A DNA stretch of 12,185 bases from JBBSDV01 sp038240335. Its GTDB lineage: Bacteria > Chloroflexota > Dehalococcoidia > DSTF01 > JACRBR01. This document shows positions 7,105 through 12,185 of this stretch, piece by piece (the stretch's first letter is position 1; each line of letters starts with the position of its first letter). The notes under the pieces were generated by a model. The model was not told the origin of the DNA. It searched no databases and was given only the letters and a program-made list of their open reading frames with translations. Location of the stretch: assembly GCA_038240335.1 (NCBI GenBank), contig JBBSDV010000097.1, forward strand, positions 1-12,185, given 5' to 3'. A program made the translations under genes and the position numbers.

Positions 7105-8328
7105 ATGACTGACACCGCGACCGGAGACGGACCGCTCGCCCGCAAGCGCATCGTGCTGGGCGTCAGCGGCAGCATTGCGAGCTACAAGGCTGCCGAAATC
7201 GCGAGCAAGCTCACGCAGGCAGGCGCGCTCGTCGATGTCATCCTGACGGCGGCAGCGCAGAACTTCGTCACGGCACTGACGTTCCGAGGGCTCACCGCGC
7301 GCCCCGTCTTTACCGATATGTACGATCCGCAATCGCCGCTCGCCGAAGAGCACGTCGCGCTCGCCCGCGGCGCCGATGCGCTGCTCATCGCCCCGGCAAG
7401 CGCCACGACGCTGGCGCGGCTCGCGCATGGACTTGCCGACGACATGCTCGCGCTGACAGCGCTGGCAACGTCGGCGCCCGTGATCGTCGCGCCGGCGATG
7501 GATGCGCAGATGTGGGCGCATGCGGCGACCCAGGCCAACATCACGCTGCTTCGGCAGCGCGGCGTGGCGTTCGCCGGTCCGGTCGAGGGCCGGCTCGCGA
7601 GTGGCCATAGTGGGCTCGGGCGGCTGCTCGACACCGATGGGATCATCGGGGCCGTACGCCAGGCGCTCGGCGCGCGCGGTGATCTTGCGGGTACGCACGT
7701 CGTCGTCAGCGCCGGCGGGACGCGGGAGGCGATCGATCCGGTCCGCTACATCGGCAATCGCTCGTCGGGGAAGATGGGCTTCGCCATCGCGGAGGCGGCG
7801 CGCGACCGCGGGGCCCACGTCACGCTCGTCACGGGACCGGTGGCGCTCGTGAGGCCGTACGGCGTCGAGCGGGTCGACGTGCAGACGACGCAAGAGATGG
7901 GCGACGCGATCACGTCGGCGACGTCGCGCTGCGATGCGCTGATCATGGCCGCCGCGCCCGCCGACTTCCGCCCCGCGGCGGCATCGGATCAGAAAATCAA
8001 GCGCACGGCTGACGCGATCAACATCGTGCTGACGCCGAATCTCGACATCATCGCCGGCCTCGGCCGCGGTTTTGTGAAAGTAGGGTTCGCGGCGGAAACG
8101 GAAGGTGTGCTCGCACACGCGCACGCGAAGATCGCCAAGAAGGGGCTCGACCTTATCGTCGCGAACGACGTGACGGCGGCCGGCGCCGGCTTCGCCCACG
8201 ACACGAATCGCGTCACGCTTATCGACGCAAACGGCACGATCGAAGAACTGCCGTTGCTATCGAAGTATGACGTCGCGCTCCGCATCCTCGACCACGTCTC
8301 CGCGCTCATCCAGGAGCGGCGGCGCTAA
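7105..8328 (+). CDS. coaBC: Bifunctional phosphopantothenoylcysteine decarboxylase / phosphopantothenate-cysteine ligase
   Basis: CoaB joins cysteine to 4'-phosphopantothenate using CTP; CoaC, a flavoprotein, decarboxylates the product to 4'-phosphopantetheine. From the ATG at 7105 the protein has 407 residues, normal for Dfp. The CoaC domain (about 1-180) shows GVSGSIASYK (19-28), EEH with the likely catalytic His83, a PASANT-like APASATT, PAMDAQMW (130-137) and LASGHSGLGR (164-173). The CoaB domain (about 190-400) shows SAGGTREAIDPVRYIGNRSSGKMG (two adjoining motifs), AAAPADFRP, KIKR and FAAETEG. Two CoaC positions are unusual: Asp133 where E. coli has Asn, and Ser166 where E. coli has Cys. 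The start is uncertain: GTG at 7096 lies 3 nt after GAGGG and the ATG 12 nt after it. A TTGACG at 7047 lacks a good -10, so transcription from coaX is likely. Confidence 0.96.
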   Translation: MTDTATGDGPLARKRIVLGVSGSIASYKAAEIASKLTQAGALVDVILTAAAQNFVTALTFRGLTARPVFTDMYDPQSPLAEEHVALARGADALLIAPASATTLARLAHGLADDMLALTALATSAPVIVAPAMDAQMWAHAATQANITLLRQRGVAFAGPVEGRLASGHSGLGRLLDTDGIIGAVRQALGARGDLAGTHVVVSAGGTREAIDPVRYIGNRSSGKMGFAIAEAARDRGAHVTLVTGPVALVRPYGVERVDVQTTQEMGDAITSATSRCDALIMAAAPADFRPAAASDQKIKRTADAINIVLTPNLDIIAGLGRGFVKVGFAAETEGVLAHAHAKIAKKGLDLIVANDVTAAGAGFAHDTNRVTLIDANGTIEELPLLSKYDVALRILDHVSALIQERRR

Positions 8329-8499
8329 TGTCGCCATAGAGTGAAGCGGGAGTGCAGTCGCAGCGGAGTGGGGTTACCGGGGTCCTCCGAAAACTCATTC
8401 TCAATACATGCTCTGCGAACGATTCGAGCGAGTCGGACAACGTCGAAGATGCAGTCTCAGCACCAAATTCAACAAGCGGTAGAAGCAGAGCACGGCGTA

Positions 8500-8529
8500 T
8501 TGGCGCCGGCGCACACTTGTATCTACTAT
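8500..8529 (+). promoter_or_regulatory. Candidate sigma-70-type promoter of the sulfurtransferase
   Basis: TTGGCG (8500-8505) and TACTAT (8524-8529) are separated by 18 nt; each matches four of six consensus bases. Transcription would begin near 8536, giving a leader of about 100 nt and placing the palindrome at 8541 immediately downstream of the start. Confidence 0.4.
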
Positions 8530-8540
8530 GGAACGACGGC

Positions 8541-8560
8541 TACGCACGACGTCGTGCGTA
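8541..8560. promoter_or_regulatory. Perfect 20-bp palindrome, candidate operator
   Basis: TACGCACGACGTCGTGCGTA is identical to its reverse complement, with no central spacer. It lies about 5 nt downstream of the predicted transcription start and 77 nt before the sulfurtransferase ATG, a position where a bound dimeric repressor would block RNA polymerase. No regulator gene is adjacent, and the site does not match an operator consensus I can name with confidence. As RNA, a stem without loop would form only a slightly shorter hairpin. Confidence 0.5.
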
Positions 8561-8623
8561 ATCAACGCCGGTTCCACGGCAACGGCAAGTGCATACAGGA
8601 CGCATCGCCCGCCGAAAGACTAA

Positions 8624-8630
8624 GAGGGAG
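8624..8630 (+). promoter_or_regulatory. Ribosome-binding site of the sulfurtransferase
   Basis: GAGGGAG 6 nt before the ATG at 8637. It decides the start, since the open frame extends 16 codons further upstream. Confidence 0.75.
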
Positions 8631-8636
8631 AGTTCC

Positions 8637-9464
8637 ATGGCTTCCGATGTTCTCGTTTCGACCGACTGGGTGGCAGAGCACCTGAACGACCCGAAGGTGA
8701 AGCTGATCGAGGTCGACGTCGACACCGCGGCGTACGACGAGGGCCATGCGCCGGGCGCAGTCGCTTTCAACTGGACCAGCCAACTGCAGGACCAGGTGCG
8801 CCGCGACATCATCTCGAAAGAGGGGCTCGAGGAACTGCTGAGCAACGCCGGCGTCGGCAACGACGACACGGTGGTGCTGTACGGCGACAACAACAACTGG
8901 TTCGCCGCGTACGCCTACTGGCTCCTCGAGCTGTACGGGCACAAGGATCTGAAGCTGATGGACGGCGGCCGCAAGAAATGGTCGGACGAAAAACGCGCGA
9001 CGACGAAGGACGTGCCGAAGCCGGCGAAGGCGTCGTACAAGGCGCAGGCGCCGAAGCAGGAGCTGCGGGCCAAGCGCGACCAAGTGCTGGCTGCGCTCGG
9101 CAACACGAAGAATGCGCTCGTCGACGTGCGGTCGCCGGCCGAGTACAACGGCGAGATCATGGCGCCTCCCGGACTCTCCGAGACGGCGCAGCGCATGGGG
9201 CACATCCCCGGCGCGGCGAGCGTGCCGTGGGGTCAGGCCGTGCGCGAGGACGGCACCTTCAAGTCGGCGGACGAGCTTGAGAAGCTGTACGGCGGCAAGG
9301 GCGTGACGAAAGACAAGGAAGTAATTGCGTACTGCCGGATCGGCGAGCGGTCATCGCACACGTGGTTCGCGCTCAAGCACCTCCTCAACTACCCCAACGT
9401 CCGCAACTACGACGGTTCCTGGACGGAGTACGGCTCCCTGATCGACGTGCCGATCGAGAAGTAG
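8637..9464 (+). CDS. Thiosulfate sulfurtransferase (two-domain rhodanese)
   Basis: Transfers sulfane sulfur from thiosulfate (or a related donor) to cyanide or a thiol acceptor; a cytosolic enzyme of sulfur handling. The 275 residues form two rhodanese domains. The N-terminal domain (about 1-125) is catalytically silent, with YGDNNNWFA (82-90) carrying Asp where an active domain has Cys. The C-terminal domain (about 140-275) carries catalytic Cys233 in CRIGERSSHTW; the CRxGxR loop favours thiosulfate over 3-mercaptopyruvate, whose enzymes have CGxGVT. RSPAEY and GHIPGAASVPW are other rhodanese signatures. The ATG at 8637 is preceded by GAGGGAG (8624-8630) with 6 nt spacing. The loop and HTWF sequence resemble the CysA2/CysA3-type proteins of actinobacteria. 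It stands alone between two intergenic regions. Confidence 0.95.
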   Translation: MASDVLVSTDWVAEHLNDPKVKLIEVDVDTAAYDEGHAPGAVAFNWTSQLQDQVRRDIISKEGLEELLSNAGVGNDDTVVLYGDNNNWFAAYAYWLLELYGHKDLKLMDGGRKKWSDEKRATTKDVPKPAKASYKAQAPKQELRAKRDQVLAALGNTKNALVDVRSPAEYNGEIMAPPGLSETAQRMGHIPGAASVPWGQAVREDGTFKSADELEKLYGGKGVTKDKEVIAYCRIGERSSHTWFALKHLLNYPNVRNYDGSWTEYGSLIDVPIEK

Positions 9465-9477
9465 TAGCGCGGCGAGC

Positions 9478-9549
9478 CGGGAGTGCAGAGAGCCCAGCGC
9501 ACTCTGCCGGGGGGCTCCGGGGGGTGTCACCCCGGAACCTTTCTCTCCC
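9478..9549 (+). repeat. Two-hairpin intergenic element, possibly a dispersed repeat and terminator
   Basis: It begins 13 nt after the sulfurtransferase stop. The first hairpin pairs GCAGAG (9485-9490) with CTCTGC (9502-9507); an alternative is GAGTGC (9481-9486) with GCACTC (9499-9504). The second pairs TCCGGGG (9516-9522) with CCCCGGA (9530-9536) around 7 nt, followed by CCTTTCTCTCCC. The GC-rich stem plus pyrimidine tail is terminator-like, though the T-run is broken. CGGGAGTGCAG at its start also occurs after coaBC (8347-8357), again followed by a GC-rich stem. That fits a family of intergenic elements, but two partial copies do not prove one. Confidence 0.45.
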
Positions 9550-9675
9550 GTAGCCTGTGCTTCCCGTACGCGCGAGCGGATACGGCGAATGAGGCGAGCA
9601 CTCGGGAATGGCCAACGATCGATTGTCACGATGCTGACGGAGTGTATGGAGCACACTATTTGGGTGTGAACGCCG

Positions 9676-10041
9676 ATGACTGACTACCTTCGTCTCGTAA
9701 CCCGCCGCGCGCTGACGCAGAACGATCCGGCGTTGCTGCAGGTCGGCTTCGATGCCAAGGTGCTCGACCGCTACCGCGAAAGCAGCGCCTACAGCGTCAT
9801 TCGTACCGACACGGTCGGCCGCATCAAGAGGCAGGGCGCCTGGTCGCTCGACTTCGGCATCGCCCCCGGCGACGCGGTGATCCACGTGCCGTGGCACGCG
9901 CTCGCGACGATCCTCCCCGACGCCGAGCGCGAGCACTGGGCCACCCACACCGCCGCGACACTCGAACTGAGCGAGATGTTCCTCAGAATGCGACTCGCCC
10001 CGGCCGCGTGCCACGACGACGGCGAAGTGCGGGCGTGGTGA
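9676..10041 (+). CDS. Hypothetical protein, 121 residues
   Basis: I do not recognise this protein. The composition looks coding, with acidic and basic residues balanced, host-like GC-ending codons and no long low-complexity stretch. There is no signal peptide, membrane segment or Cys cluster. The most structured-looking part is GAWSLDFGIAPGDAVIHVPW (residues 53-72), which alternates hydrophobic residues as in beta strands, followed by a helix-like EREHWATHTAATLELSEMF (about 83-101). A single Cys lies near the C-terminus. The ATG at 9676 has no good Shine-Dalgarno; a TTGTCA (9623-9628) and TATGGA (9645-9650) upstream form a poor promoter. It is convergent with pyrE with only a 16-bp gap, so it is probably a single-gene unit. 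The N-terminal residues before about 10 could be spurious. Confidence 0.65.
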   Translation: MTDYLRLVTRRALTQNDPALLQVGFDAKVLDRYRESSAYSVIRTDTVGRIKRQGAWSLDFGIAPGDAVIHVPWHALATILPDAEREHWATHTAATLELSEMFLRMRLAPAACHDDGEVRAW

Positions 10042-10057
10042 TGCCTCGCCGGCGCGC

Positions 10058-10711
10058 CTACTCCGGCACGAAACTTAGCGACGCCGCGCGGCTGGCCCGG
10101 AGCTCGATCTCTTCGTCGATGTGGAGGCTGCCGTCCTCCAGCGTGTAGAACAGGCGCTTGAAGGGGACGCCGAGATCGCGGAAGCGCGCGCCGCCGCCCT
10201 CGTGCCGCTCGACGACGCAGATCACGAGCGTCACGGCACACCTCTCGGCGCGCACGGCTTCGACCGCCTGCATCGCCGCTCCGCCCTGCGTTACCACATC
10301 CTCGACGATGGCCACCTTGCGGCCGGGACGGATCAGCGGCGGGTCATCCTCGCTCACGGCAGCGGCGATCGTCGCCTTCGACGCCGGCCCGTGGTCTTTC
10401 GCCTCGGGGCGGCCGAAGAACGTCGGCAGCACGCGGCCGCCGTCGAGCAACGCAGCCGAGACGGCGCTGGCGATCGGGATGCAGCCGGTGGCGAGCCCGC
10501 CGACGGCCTCCGCCCCTGACTCGAGCACCGCCGGCGCCATCAGCGCTCCGATGATGCGCGCATAGCGCGGGTGCAGCGAGACGGCTTTCGTGTCGCAGTA
10601 ATAGTTGCTCCACCCACCCGAGTTGAGCTGCACCGGCTGCGGCTGAATGGCGATGCAGTGCCGCTCGATCGCCGACTTCAGTTGCTTCAGGTCATCCATC
10701 GCCGTGGGCAT
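10058..10711 (-). CDS. pyrE: Orotate phosphoribosyltransferase
   Basis: Condenses orotate with PRPP to give OMP in de novo pyrimidine synthesis; cytosolic dimer. The 217 residues match bacterial PyrE. Visible are the ribose/orotate loop region SGGWSNYYCDTKAVSLHPRYA (about residues 31-51), GGLATGCIPIA (71-81), the catalytic loop FFGRPEAKDHG (98-108, Lys105 and His107), and the PRPP loop VAIVEDVVTQGGAA (133-146). The loop is unusual: Gln142 follows Thr141 where Thr, Ser or Ala is normal, and Ala145 replaces the usual Ser/Thr. The ATG at 10711 has AGGAGGT (10716-10722 on the plus strand as acctcct) 4 nt upstream; ATG at 10699 is too far from it. ruvB and an 18-codon ORF lie upstream on the same strand. 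No attenuator with a T-run or recognisable PyrR-binding site is seen in the 202-bp leader. Confidence 0.94.
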   Translation of the reverse strand: MPTAMDDLKQLKSAIERHCIAIQPQPVQLNSGGWSNYYCDTKAVSLHPRYARIIGALMAPAVLESGAEAVGGLATGCIPIASAVSAALLDGGRVLPTFFGRPEAKDHGPASKATIAAAVSEDDPPLIRPGRKVAIVEDVVTQGGAAMQAVEAVRAERCAVTLVICVVERHEGGGARFRDLGVPFKRLFYTLEDGSLHIDEEIELRASRAASLSFVPE

Positions 10712-10715
10712 GCGT

Positions 10716-10722
10716 ACCTCCT
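10716..10722 (-). promoter_or_regulatory. Ribosome-binding site of pyrE
   Basis: AGGAGGT on the minus strand, 4 nt before the ATG at 10711; it favours this start over the in-frame ATG at 10699. Confidence 0.75.
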
Positions 10723-10832
10723 ACGTTCTGTTCCGTTTGGCTGCGTTTGCGGGCACCGTGGGAGTGGCTCGCCGATCCCCGCGTGACTCTTTGCTCGCGG
10801 TTTCCGATCGGCCGCGACCGGATGCCGCGCCA

Positions 10833-10889
10833 CTATCGCTTGTTGGCCGTGGCTTTGATCTCGCGCAGCAGTGATTCGATCGAGTCCAT
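10833..10889 (-). CDS. Candidate 18-residue micro-ORF between ruvB and pyrE
   Basis: Encodes MDSIESLLREIKATANKR. The ribosome-binding site AGGAG (10896-10900) lies 6 nt before the ATG, close to ideal, and most codons end in G or C as in the neighbouring genes. The peptide would form one amphipathic helix with Ile, Leu and Ile on one face. It begins 24 nt after the ruvB stop and ends about 120 nt before pyrE. It could be a leader peptide for pyrE, a free small protein, or chance. It has no run of any one amino acid such as an attenuation leader would show, and the downstream hairpins (for example CCGCG/CGCGG) are short and lack a T-run. I do not recognise it. Confidence 0.45.
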   Translation of the reverse strand: MDSIESLLREIKATANKR

Positions 10890-10913
10890 TAGACACTCCT
10901 AGCGAGATCGAAC

Positions 10914-11957
10914 TCAATCAAACAGCGACTTTTGCGGCGCCGGCGCGGAGGACTTCGGCGCGATGCCGAGGTGCTCGTAGGCGCGCAAGGTTGCCTGCCG
11001 GCCGCGGGGGGTGCGCTGTAGGAAACCCATCTGCATCAAGTAGGGCTCGTATACATCCATGATCGTGTCGGCGTCCTCCGAGATCGACGCGGCGATCGTC
11101 TCGAGGCCCACGGGGCCGCCGCCGAACTTGTCGATGATTGAGCGCAGCACGAGGTAGTCGACGTTGTCGAGTCCGAGGTGGTCGATCTCGAGCCGCGTCA
11201 GCGCCTCTGTCGCGACTTCGTCGGTGATCGAGCCGCCGGCCTTTACCTGCGCGTAGTCGCGCACGCGCCGGAGCAAGCGGTTGGCGACGCGCGGAGTGCC
11301 ACGGGCGCGACGGGCGATCGCCGTGGTGCCTGCCTCGTCGATGGGGACGCCGAGGATCGCCGCCGAGCGGCGAATGATCTGCGAGAGCGCCGTCACATCG
11401 TGAAATTCGAGCCGGTAGACGGCGCCGAACCGGTCGCGGAGCGGCGGCGACATCATCGCATAGCGCGTCGTCGCACCGAGCAGTGTGAACGGCTTGATCG
11501 CCAGCCGGATCGAGCGAGCGCCCGGCCCCTTGCCGGTCACCCAATCGATCGCCGAGTCCTCGAGCGCGGGATACAGGAACTCCTCGACGACGCGCGAGAG
11601 GCGGTGGATCTCGTCGATGAAGAGCATGTCGCCCGCGTTCAGGCTTGTCAGGATCGCGGCCAGATCGCCAATGCGCTCGATCGCCGGCCCGGACGTGACG
11701 CGGATGCTCACCTGCATCTCGGCGGCGATGATGTACGCCAGCGTCGTCTTGCCGAGCCCGGGCGGGCCGTAGAGCAGCACGTGGTCGAGCGGCTCGCCGC
11801 GCTGGCGCGCCGCCTCGATACTGATGCTGATGTTGCTCTTGACTTTCTCCTGGTTGATGTAGTCTTCGAGCCGCTTCGGGCGCAGCGATGTATCCGCCTG
11901 CAGGTCGCCTTCCTGCGGCTCGCCGGTGATCACGCGCTCGGGCGGGGTGTCGGGCAT
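10914..11957 (-). CDS. ruvB: Holliday junction branch migration ATPase RuvB
   Basis: Hexameric AAA+ motor that, with RuvA, drives branch migration of Holliday junctions in recombinational repair. The 347 residues match the family. Walker A GPPGLGKTT is at 64-72, Walker B FIDEIH at 113-118, sensor 1 GATTRY at 161-166 followed by the arginine-finger region PPLRDRFG (171-178), and sensor 2 RGTPRVANRLLRR at 219-231. The winged-helix DNA-binding domain contains GGGPVGLETIAASISED (about 289-305) and YLMQMGFLQRTPRGR (326-340). The C-terminus ends in a Ser/Pro/Ala-rich tail and QKSLFD. The ATG at 11957 has no Shine-Dalgarno but is preceded by TATCAT 6 nt upstream, suggesting a leaderless start. ruvA and ruvC are not in the window. 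pyrE and a micro-ORF lie downstream on the same strand. Confidence 0.97.
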   Translation of the reverse strand: MPDTPPERVITGEPQEGDLQADTSLRPKRLEDYINQEKVKSNISISIEAARQRGEPLDHVLLYGPPGLGKTTLAYIIAAEMQVSIRVTSGPAIERIGDLAAILTSLNAGDMLFIDEIHRLSRVVEEFLYPALEDSAIDWVTGKGPGARSIRLAIKPFTLLGATTRYAMMSPPLRDRFGAVYRLEFHDVTALSQIIRRSAAILGVPIDEAGTTAIARRARGTPRVANRLLRRVRDYAQVKAGGSITDEVATEALTRLEIDHLGLDNVDYLVLRSIIDKFGGGPVGLETIAASISEDADTIMDVYEPYLMQMGFLQRTPRGRQATLRAYEHLGIAPKSSAPAPQKSLFD

Positions 11958-12185
11958 CGAGGCATGATAGCGCGACCACTCCGCGCAACCGTAGGGCTCG
12001 CGCGGGCGACGCGTCGTCTCGGCGTCAGGTTGCCGTCGCGGCGAAGGAGCATGATGAGCGAGAACTCGCGGTGCAGCGCCGTCACGCAGGCGGCATCGTA
12101 GCGCGAGCAGATCGATCGAGGCGGGGCGCCCTGCCGGATCTTGGCGGCTGCACGAGCCTTGCCCTGCCGTCTGCCGCCCGCCTGC
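11958..12185. other. 228 bp upstream of ruvB with no assignable gene
   Basis: Beyond the candidate -10 box I see nothing nameable here. The ruvB frame stays open to the window edge on the minus strand (76 codons), but the translation is Arg/Pro/Ala-rich and unlike RuvA or an N-terminal extension of RuvB. A gene fragment entering from the right edge cannot be excluded. Confidence 0.4.
11964..11969 (-). promoter_or_regulatory. Candidate -10 box (TATCAT) for a leaderless ruvB transcript
   Basis: On the minus strand TATCAT matches five of six consensus -10 bases and ends 6 nt before the ruvB ATG, so transcription would begin at the start codon. No -35 at normal spacing is recognisable. Confidence 0.4.

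Larger units (their letters stand above)
8329..8636. other. 308-bp intergenic region before the sulfurtransferase
   Basis: This gap is visibly less GC-rich than the genes. It holds a CGGAG/CTCCG stem (8364-8368 with 8385-8389) after coaBC, a promoter-like pair at 8500-8529, a perfect palindrome at 8541-8560 and a ribosome-binding site at 8624-8630. Two open frames cross it (8341-8685 and 8352-8561), but neither has a ribosome-binding site or protein-like composition. Confidence 0.6.

Noticed and set aside
6973..8199. 408-codon open frame antisense to coaX end and coaBC
   Set aside because: Mirror of strongly conserved CoaBC codons; composition dominated by Arg, His and Asp.
8341..8685. Open frame across the intergenic region into the sulfurtransferase start
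   Set aside because: No ribosome-binding site, lower GC than the genes, and it overlaps the well-supported ATG at 8637 in another frame.
10712..10832. pyrE attenuator or PyrR-binding leader
   Set aside because: Only short stems such as CCGCG/CGCGG occur, there is no T-run, and no PyrR-type conserved loop sequence is visible.
11178..12101. 307-codon open frame antisense to ruvB
   Set aside because: Arg/Asp/Ala-rich shadow typical of high-GC antisense frames; ruvB on the other strand has full family motifs.
1..12185. Mobile elements, CRISPR arrays, tRNA or rRNA genes, toxin-antitoxin or defence genes
   Set aside because: No repeat-spacer pattern, transposase motifs, cloverleaf or rRNA sequence was found on either strand; the gene content is ordinary chromosomal housekeeping.

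Overview
This is a 12.2 kb piece of a high-GC bacterial chromosome that carries mostly housekeeping genes. I see no tRNA, rRNA, CRISPR array, transposase, integrase or phage gene. The host is unknown. GC-rich codon use, mixed Shine-Dalgarno and apparently leaderless starts, and an actinobacterial-type rhodanese loop (CRIGERS) would suit Chloroflexota or a neighbouring high-GC phylum, but this is a weak inference.

Layout. At 1-2430 (+) lies the 3' nine-tenths of an aconitase (AcnA type), cut by the left edge. It converges on a SAM-dependent methyltransferase (2470-3315, -), which lies downstream of an exported lipoprotein alpha/beta hydrolase of the tripeptidyl-aminopeptidase type (3595-5205, -). 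Two tiny candidate ORFs sit in the 280 bp between these last two. A divergent gap of about 85 bp separates the hydrolase from comF (5290-5979, +). Next come coaX (6243-7016, +) and coaBC (7105-8328, +), which together encode the first three steps from pantothenate to 4'-phosphopantetheine. A 308-bp gap with a likely promoter and a perfect 20-bp palindrome leads to a two-domain thiosulfate sulfurtransferase (8637-9464, +). After it come a two-hairpin intergenic element and a small unrecognised gene (9676-10041, +). This converges on pyrE (10058-10711, -), and ruvB (10914-11957, -) lies upstream of pyrE on the same strand. Between ruvB and pyrE is an 18-codon ORF with a strong ribosome-binding site. 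The last 228 bp hold nothing I can name.

How the genes work together. CoaX, CoaB and CoaC form a real pathway pair of genes (CoA synthesis). PyrE (UMP synthesis) and RuvB (Holliday-junction branch migration) are co-oriented and may be co-transcribed, but have no obvious metabolic link. The remaining genes look like independent units.

Novelty. I find no clearly new multi-gene system. The points most worth a second look are small: the palindromic site placed just after the predicted transcription start of the sulfurtransferase, the micro-ORF between ruvB and pyrE, a clamp-binding-like QKSLFD tail on RuvB, substitutions at two active-site positions of CoaC, a possible dispersed two-hairpin element, and apparent leaderless starts at three genes.
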